DNA of 64,000 nucleotides from Larus michahellis (taxonomy: Eukaryota > Chordata > Aves > Charadriiformes > Laridae), in contig NC_133906.1 in assembly GCF_964199755.1 (NCBI RefSeq), forward strand, positions 3,906,001-3,970,000, given 5' to 3'. The notes under the pieces are model-generated. The model was not told where the DNA came from and searched no databases. It worked only from the letters and a program-made list of their open reading frames with translations. Position 1 is the first letter of the stretch. Every line of letters starts with the position of its first letter. Both the position numbers and the translations under genes were made by a program. Below are positions 59,461-64,000 of the stretch, piece by piece.

Positions 59461-59794
59461 GAGTTCTTTAGGAGAGGCTTTAGGCAGAAGAGTTTTACCG
59501 GAGCTGTGTGTTAAGAGTGGGAGCCTCTGGAGCGCTGGATGCAGAACATGGGGACATCATCCTAAGTTAGAAAGAAATTGCCAGAGAAACCTCCTGCCCT
59601 TCCCGGCCAGCCTGGACCCTCCGGAGGGCAGGGCCAGCCTTCCCCATGCACTGGGGCTTTGCTCGAGGGGTTGACGGTGGCAAGAGTCTCGCAAACCATC
59701 ACAGAAATGGCCGGGAGGGACCCCCAGCCCATCACCCCGGCCTCTGTTCCGGAGGAACACGCTGGTCTAAGACCAGCTCCTGGGGTCAGTCTCT

Positions 59795-60082
59795 GCTCCT
59801 AAATAACAGGCAATAGGACAAGAGGAAACGGCCTCAAGTTGTGCCAGGGGGAGGTTTGGGATGGATATTAGGAAAAATTTCTTCACCAAAAGGGTTGTCA
59901 AGCATGAGAACAGGCTGCCCGGGGAAGTGGCGGAGTCACCATCCCTGAAGGTGTTTAAAAGACATGTAGACGTGGTGCTGAGGGACCTGGGTTAGCGGTG
60001 GGTTTGGCAGTGCCAGGTTAACGGTAGGACTTGATGATATTAAAGGTCTCGTCTAACCAAAACGATTCCATGATTCTATTCT
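59795..60082 (+). mobile_element. CR1 LINE 3' end (different subfamily)
   Basis: CAATAGGACAAGAGGAAACG, GGATATTAGGAAAAATTTCT, GAGAACAGGCTGCCCGGGGA, TTAAAGGTCTCGTCTAACC and the terminal CCATGATTCTATTCTAT are typical of another CR1 subfamily with a different 3' end from the copies at 4.5, 8.5 and 49.8 kb. 5'-truncated. Confidence 0.92.
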
Positions 60083-60639
60083 ATAAACATAAGCACAGAG
60101 CAGAAATTCAAGCCTTAGGAGAAACACGACCAGATCGACAGAGAGCAAATGAAGGCACTCGAGCATCCTGCCACCCACCGTCCAGGGGGAATCTGCCACC
60201 AGCTCGGCCAGGGCTCGGGGATGGGCTCCCGCAGCATCCCGCATCCACCAGGGACACGGGGCGTGCCCCATGGGGTCCACGGTCCCACCGGCTTCCCTGC
60301 TCCCACCACCCAGGTTACCCTGGACGCCCCAGATCCTCCTGCCCCTTTCTGCTTGGCCATCCCGGGGCCGTGCAAGCCCCGGCACGGCTCCGATGCCTCG
60401 TCCTTCATCTCCCTCATTTCCCTGGCTTCATTCCCACACTTCCCTCTGGAGTCCGGGAGCCTTGGAGTCACCCTAAAGAAACCCTCCCTCAACTTCAGCT
60501 TGTCGAGAGATTTTTCCCATCCCCGTTACTAATATCCCTAATATATTCAGGGGGCCCCGCCTCAGTCAACATGAATTGTAAACCATTCCTCTAATCCCCT
60601 CAGCAATACCCTTCCCCAAACCTTTTTTCTATCTTAATT

Positions 60640-61050
60640 AGATATTCTATCCCTTTGGTTTAAAATAGTATTTAATTTCACTTAATGATTTCAACAAAAA
60701 ATATTAGGATTCCCCAAACAGACATGTTCCCTCTGAATTCTCTCATTCTTTTTTTTTTTTCAAGGGCTTCGGTTTCATCTTTTTGTTGCTTTGTCAAAAC
60801 ACAGCTAATTGACTGTCCTAAAAGTACAATTTTAGTAATTTCTCTCAATGAAGCATCGCCGCCTCCTCTATTAACACTGCCTAATTGGACTTTGAATCCC
60901 CAGCCAGTGACTTCACCCATGCTACGGGCCCGGATCACTGCAACAGTAAATATCAGCATCCCGGTTAAATGTAGGTTGGCTCACATTCCCCCAAAATTGG
61001 CTTTCTGCTCCTCGGAGTACAATCTGATGTAATATTACATTAACCATTTT
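60640..61050. promoter_or_regulatory. Candidate conserved noncoding block
   Basis: Unique sequence holding CTAATTG (60805), CCTAATTGG (60880) and GGGCCCGG, with few CpG. It is sharply followed by a T tract (61048-61072) and GC-rich sequence. The 93-115 aa open frames on both strands show no recognisable domain. Confidence 0.3.
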
Positions 61051-61554
61051 TTTTTTTTTTTAAATTTTTTTTTCTGGGGGAATTGGAGGAAGGGAGGAGA
61101 AGCCGAAGCGCAGATCCGCATTTCATCTCCTCGGGAAAAGCGCGTTTGCTCCCCGGCGCTGGTGAAGAGGGAGCGCTGCGGCTCGGCAGAGCCCGGGGGG
61201 AGCCTTTGCAACCTCCCAGCCCTCATTTCCAAGTTTGTTTCTAGCAGCTCCAACTCCGGAGAGCGCGGCAGGTAAGGAGAGGGTAGCGCCGATCCCCGTG
61301 GGCCCCACGGCTCCGCGGTGGTACCCACCACCCCATCCCCAGCACATCGCCCGGAGATGCATCCCAGGACAACCCCGCTGTGGGCAGCCGAAACCATTTC
61401 CCGTTCTTTCCCCTCCTTCCCCAAAATACACGCTACGTGGCACGTGGCTTTCAACCATCGAAGACCTTGGCACGCACCGGGGCGGGGGGGGGGCGGGTCG
61501 GGAAGGTCGACTGGCCATGCCACACCGCGTGCGGCAGCAAATCGCCCCCGGTAT

Positions 61555-61760
61555 TATCTGCAGTGGCTCTAATTATCTTACAGCATCTGCTATTAAAATG
61601 CAAGCATCAGGCCAAGCTACAAGTAGAAAACAGAAACAGAACTCCTCGTTGATGCCTGTAATAGGCACCAAAGGCATATAACTCTGCATAATTGCTAATT
61701 GTTATTACTATTGCAGTTGATGCCAGAATTGCCCAGAGATGCCTCTTGCTGCTCGCATCC
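61555..61760. promoter_or_regulatory. Candidate homeodomain-motif cluster
   Basis: Two TAATTG motifs at 61689 and 61696 (7 bp apart) followed by TTATTAC, in an AT-rich 200-bp block within GC-rich flanks. A motif-based call only. Confidence 0.3.
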
Positions 61761-62609
61761 CTGTGGGATTCAGGAAGGGTGTTGAATCCCACCAGGGCCG
61801 GAGGGGTTTCCTCGGCGGAGACACTCCCCCCCCGGGGCGAGGGAGGCCGAAGCCTCCTGACCCTTTTCACAGAACGCCAGCGGCGAAAACCGCAAGGGAC
61901 AAAGTGAACTGCAAGTTTTAAGTGGGAGATGAAAGCGCGCGAGGATTTACAAGGGACGGGTCTTTGAAGCCCCGGACAAAGCGCTCCCCGCCACGCCACG
62001 CTCCGGCTTTCAGCTCCGACAACGAAACCCTCCGGGGCCTCATGCAGCCACTTGACCTCTTGCTCCCCCCATTCTCCCGTGCCCAAAAGAGGGTATTAAC
62101 CCCCCTGAGAGGCAGGCAGCCGAGGGGACTCGGGTTCGACGAGCCCTGCGCACAGCTTCGGTACACCGTCAGAGACCCCAGTCATTGTGCAGGGGTCGGA
62201 GAGCTCTTGAAGATACACAACACTACCAAATATCTTTTTTTTTTTTTTTTCCCCTTTTCTGCTGCCCTCAGTGAGGATCAGCCACAATCTAACTCTACAT
62301 TGCTGAAACGCACTGCGTTTTCCATCGCTCCCGCTCAGACGGCTCCTCGATCCGGGTGCGAAGCCCTTAAAAATCCCACCCAGAAAGCCCATTTCTGCTC
62401 CCTGCTCACACGACCCACTCGCAAATCTACAGCCAGCTGATCCCCCCCTCCTCCAAAGCCGTCCACCGGGCGGCTTCTCCTTCTTGCCAACGGCCCAGGG
62501 ATGGTTTTTAGGGCTGGTCGGGGTTTTGGTCCCAAGGAGACGGGGCCGTGCAGCACGGCAGAGGGCACTCCAGCCCGGCCAGCCGAGCGGGGAGGACCCC
62601 CCCATTAAA

Positions 62610-62930
62610 AGATGTTGCTATCAGCTCTTTCCTTATTGCAGGCAAGTGCTCCAGCGATAAATGTTTTCTTGTAAACATGCCATAGATGGAGGTAGGAGCC
62701 AACAAAATGGAGATGCCAGGAGCTTTTTGTCTTCGTGATTTAGTTTCTTATTAGAACATGCTACTGGGAAAGAAAAGATATCATTGATAAGACTGACATC
62801 AGAGTCAGCCAGTAAAATTAAAACCCCAAGGACTGGCCTGGCCCTTTTCTTGTCAGGCAGGAATACAGATTCTCTGCCGAACCAACACTTTCAGATACTC
62901 GTAAGTGTTAGGGACAAAACTTTCAAATAA
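62610..62930. promoter_or_regulatory. Candidate regulatory block with forkhead-type palindrome
   Basis: ATGTTTTCTTGTAAACAT at 62661-62678 is an inverted pair of forkhead half-sites, followed by GATA-like TTGATAAGACTGACATCAG near 62785. CpG-poor and repeat-free. Confidence 0.3.
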
Positions 62931-64000
62931 AGAAAGGAAGGGTTTTTGTTGCCTTCAGTTGCGGCAGAACAATTTTGGATGCTATGAAGGGGCTGGCTGT
63001 CCCCTTGAGCACTCGCCCTCCTGCCCCCGAAAAGGACCCATCCCAGGGAGGTGCCGGCAGCCGTGGGCTCGGCGCTGGAACCATCCTGTGCTTCTGCAGC
63101 CTTCCAAAAAGAACTTTGGGCTAAACGATGCTAGAGAAAGCAGGCCTCGAAGCACCACGGTGAGCGCGTGAGGCCAGAGCTTGAGAGGCCACGTGCGTGG
63201 GGTGACGAGAGAGAAAACCAGTTCAACACCAGTTCCTCTTGACGTCTGCAGGCTCAGGGAGCTGGGGCGGGAGGTATCACAAATGCCGAGCTGTTCCCGG
63301 CCACGTCTCGCATTTCCGAGCTCAGATAAACGCTCTGATTTAGTCTCACCGGCCTCATTCTCCTCTTTCATTTTTACACAGAGAAAACCTTGCCCAGAAA
63401 GCACAGGTTTTTTTGCACGACAGGGTGAACGGTCCGTTCCGCGTCCGGGTCCTTTATCGCAGGGCACAGAGGGCAGAGCCTTTAAATTCGGCCGCCTTGT
63501 TCCCAACCCTGCGACCAGCAGCGCACGCCGAGGCCCCGGCTTACAGACCCACCGCCCGCCAGCACCGTGCCGGCGGGGACAACCTCTCCCCCGCCTTGCG
63601 CGATGTGGTTTGGGGTCCTTTGGACTTTGGGGGCATTTGGACTTTCCTGTGCACCAGGAGGGTGCACCCCTCAGCCAGCGCCGGGGGTGACAGGGGGCAG
63701 AGCTCTGCGCGTCTGAGCTTGGCTTTGTCCTCCGAGAGTAAAGGGGGACACAGCAGGTTGATGAGGAAAGATGGGCTTACATATGCACGGCTCACGTACG
63801 GATCTAACCGAGCGCTGCCCCTTGTCCTGGTTTAGGGATGTGTTTATCTTAGAATTAAGCCCTTACAATAACCTTACAGCCGGCACTTCAAATAATCTTA
63901 CAAATTAGCACTTCTGTACGTGCTCAACCAGCAGCACCAGGGAGGTGACGGGACTTAAATCCACCTCCCCTTTGGCAGCACCAGCCCCGCGGCCACCCGC
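62931..64000. other. Right end of window, no gene seen
   Basis: GC-rich unique sequence with open frames on both strands (about 170 aa) lacking any recognised domain. No homeobox or other TLX3 coding sequence was found here or elsewhere in the window. Confidence 0.55.

Noticed and set aside
62120..62160. tRNA B-box-like GGGTTCGACGAGCC
   Set aside because: No matching A-box, anticodon arm or acceptor stem around it.
46000..64000. Search for TLX3 exons
   Set aside because: Synteny predicts TLX3 upstream of NPM1, but no homeobox or TLX3-like peptide was seen. It is probably beyond the right edge.

Overview
This is nuclear DNA from a vertebrate, most probably a bird. The evidence is interrupted coding sequence with spliceosomal introns, CpG-island promoters, and 3' ends of CR1-type LINEs that finish in the ATTCTRTG-like terminus typical of avian CR1. 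The reconstructed nucleophosmin is very close to chicken NPM1 as I remember it, but not identical, so a bird other than chicken is likely. I saw no bacterial, phage, CRISPR or operon structure.

Two genes can be read from the sequence, both on the minus strand. (1) NPM1 (nucleophosmin/B23) is complete: 11 coding exons between 45893 (ATG) and 32876 (stop), 882 nt, 293 codons plus stop, with every exon joining in frame. Its 3'UTR runs to about 32535 with AATAAA signals, and its CpG-island promoter lies around 45900-46300. (2) FGF18 is the 5' part only: the ATG exon (19351-19320) and the second coding exon (18982-18946), which together encode the signal peptide. The large following intron fills the left end of the window. 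I did not find the exons for the FGF core, so they probably lie beyond position 1. The order and shared orientation (NPM1 upstream of FGF18) match human 5q35, where TLX3 lies further upstream. TLX3 coding sequence was not seen here.

Layout: 1-18945, FGF18 intron 2, with CR1 copies at 4.5, 6.9 and 8.5 kb, minisatellites and a conserved-element-like block at 16.7-17.0 kb. 18946-20450, FGF18 5' exons, homopolymer-rich intron 1, and CpG-island promoter or 5'UTR. 20450-32535, intergenic spacer with no recognised gene. 32535-45970, NPM1. 45970-46300, NPM1 promoter, possibly bidirectional. 46300-64000, upstream intergenic DNA with three CR1 insertions (49.8, 54.5 and 59.8 kb) and several AT-rich, motif-dense blocks at 58.7-62.9 kb that look like candidate conserved noncoding elements.

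The two genes are neighbours by ancestral synteny and not a functional unit. NPM1 is a nucleolar histone and ribosome-assembly chaperone. FGF18 is a secreted signalling ligand. I found no convincing previously undescribed system. The observations most worth checking are a GC-AG intron in NPM1, four CACGTG E-boxes in NPM1 intron 1, a TATA plus TOP-like start, a possible divergent transcript from the NPM1 promoter, and a possible 5'UTR intron in FGF18.
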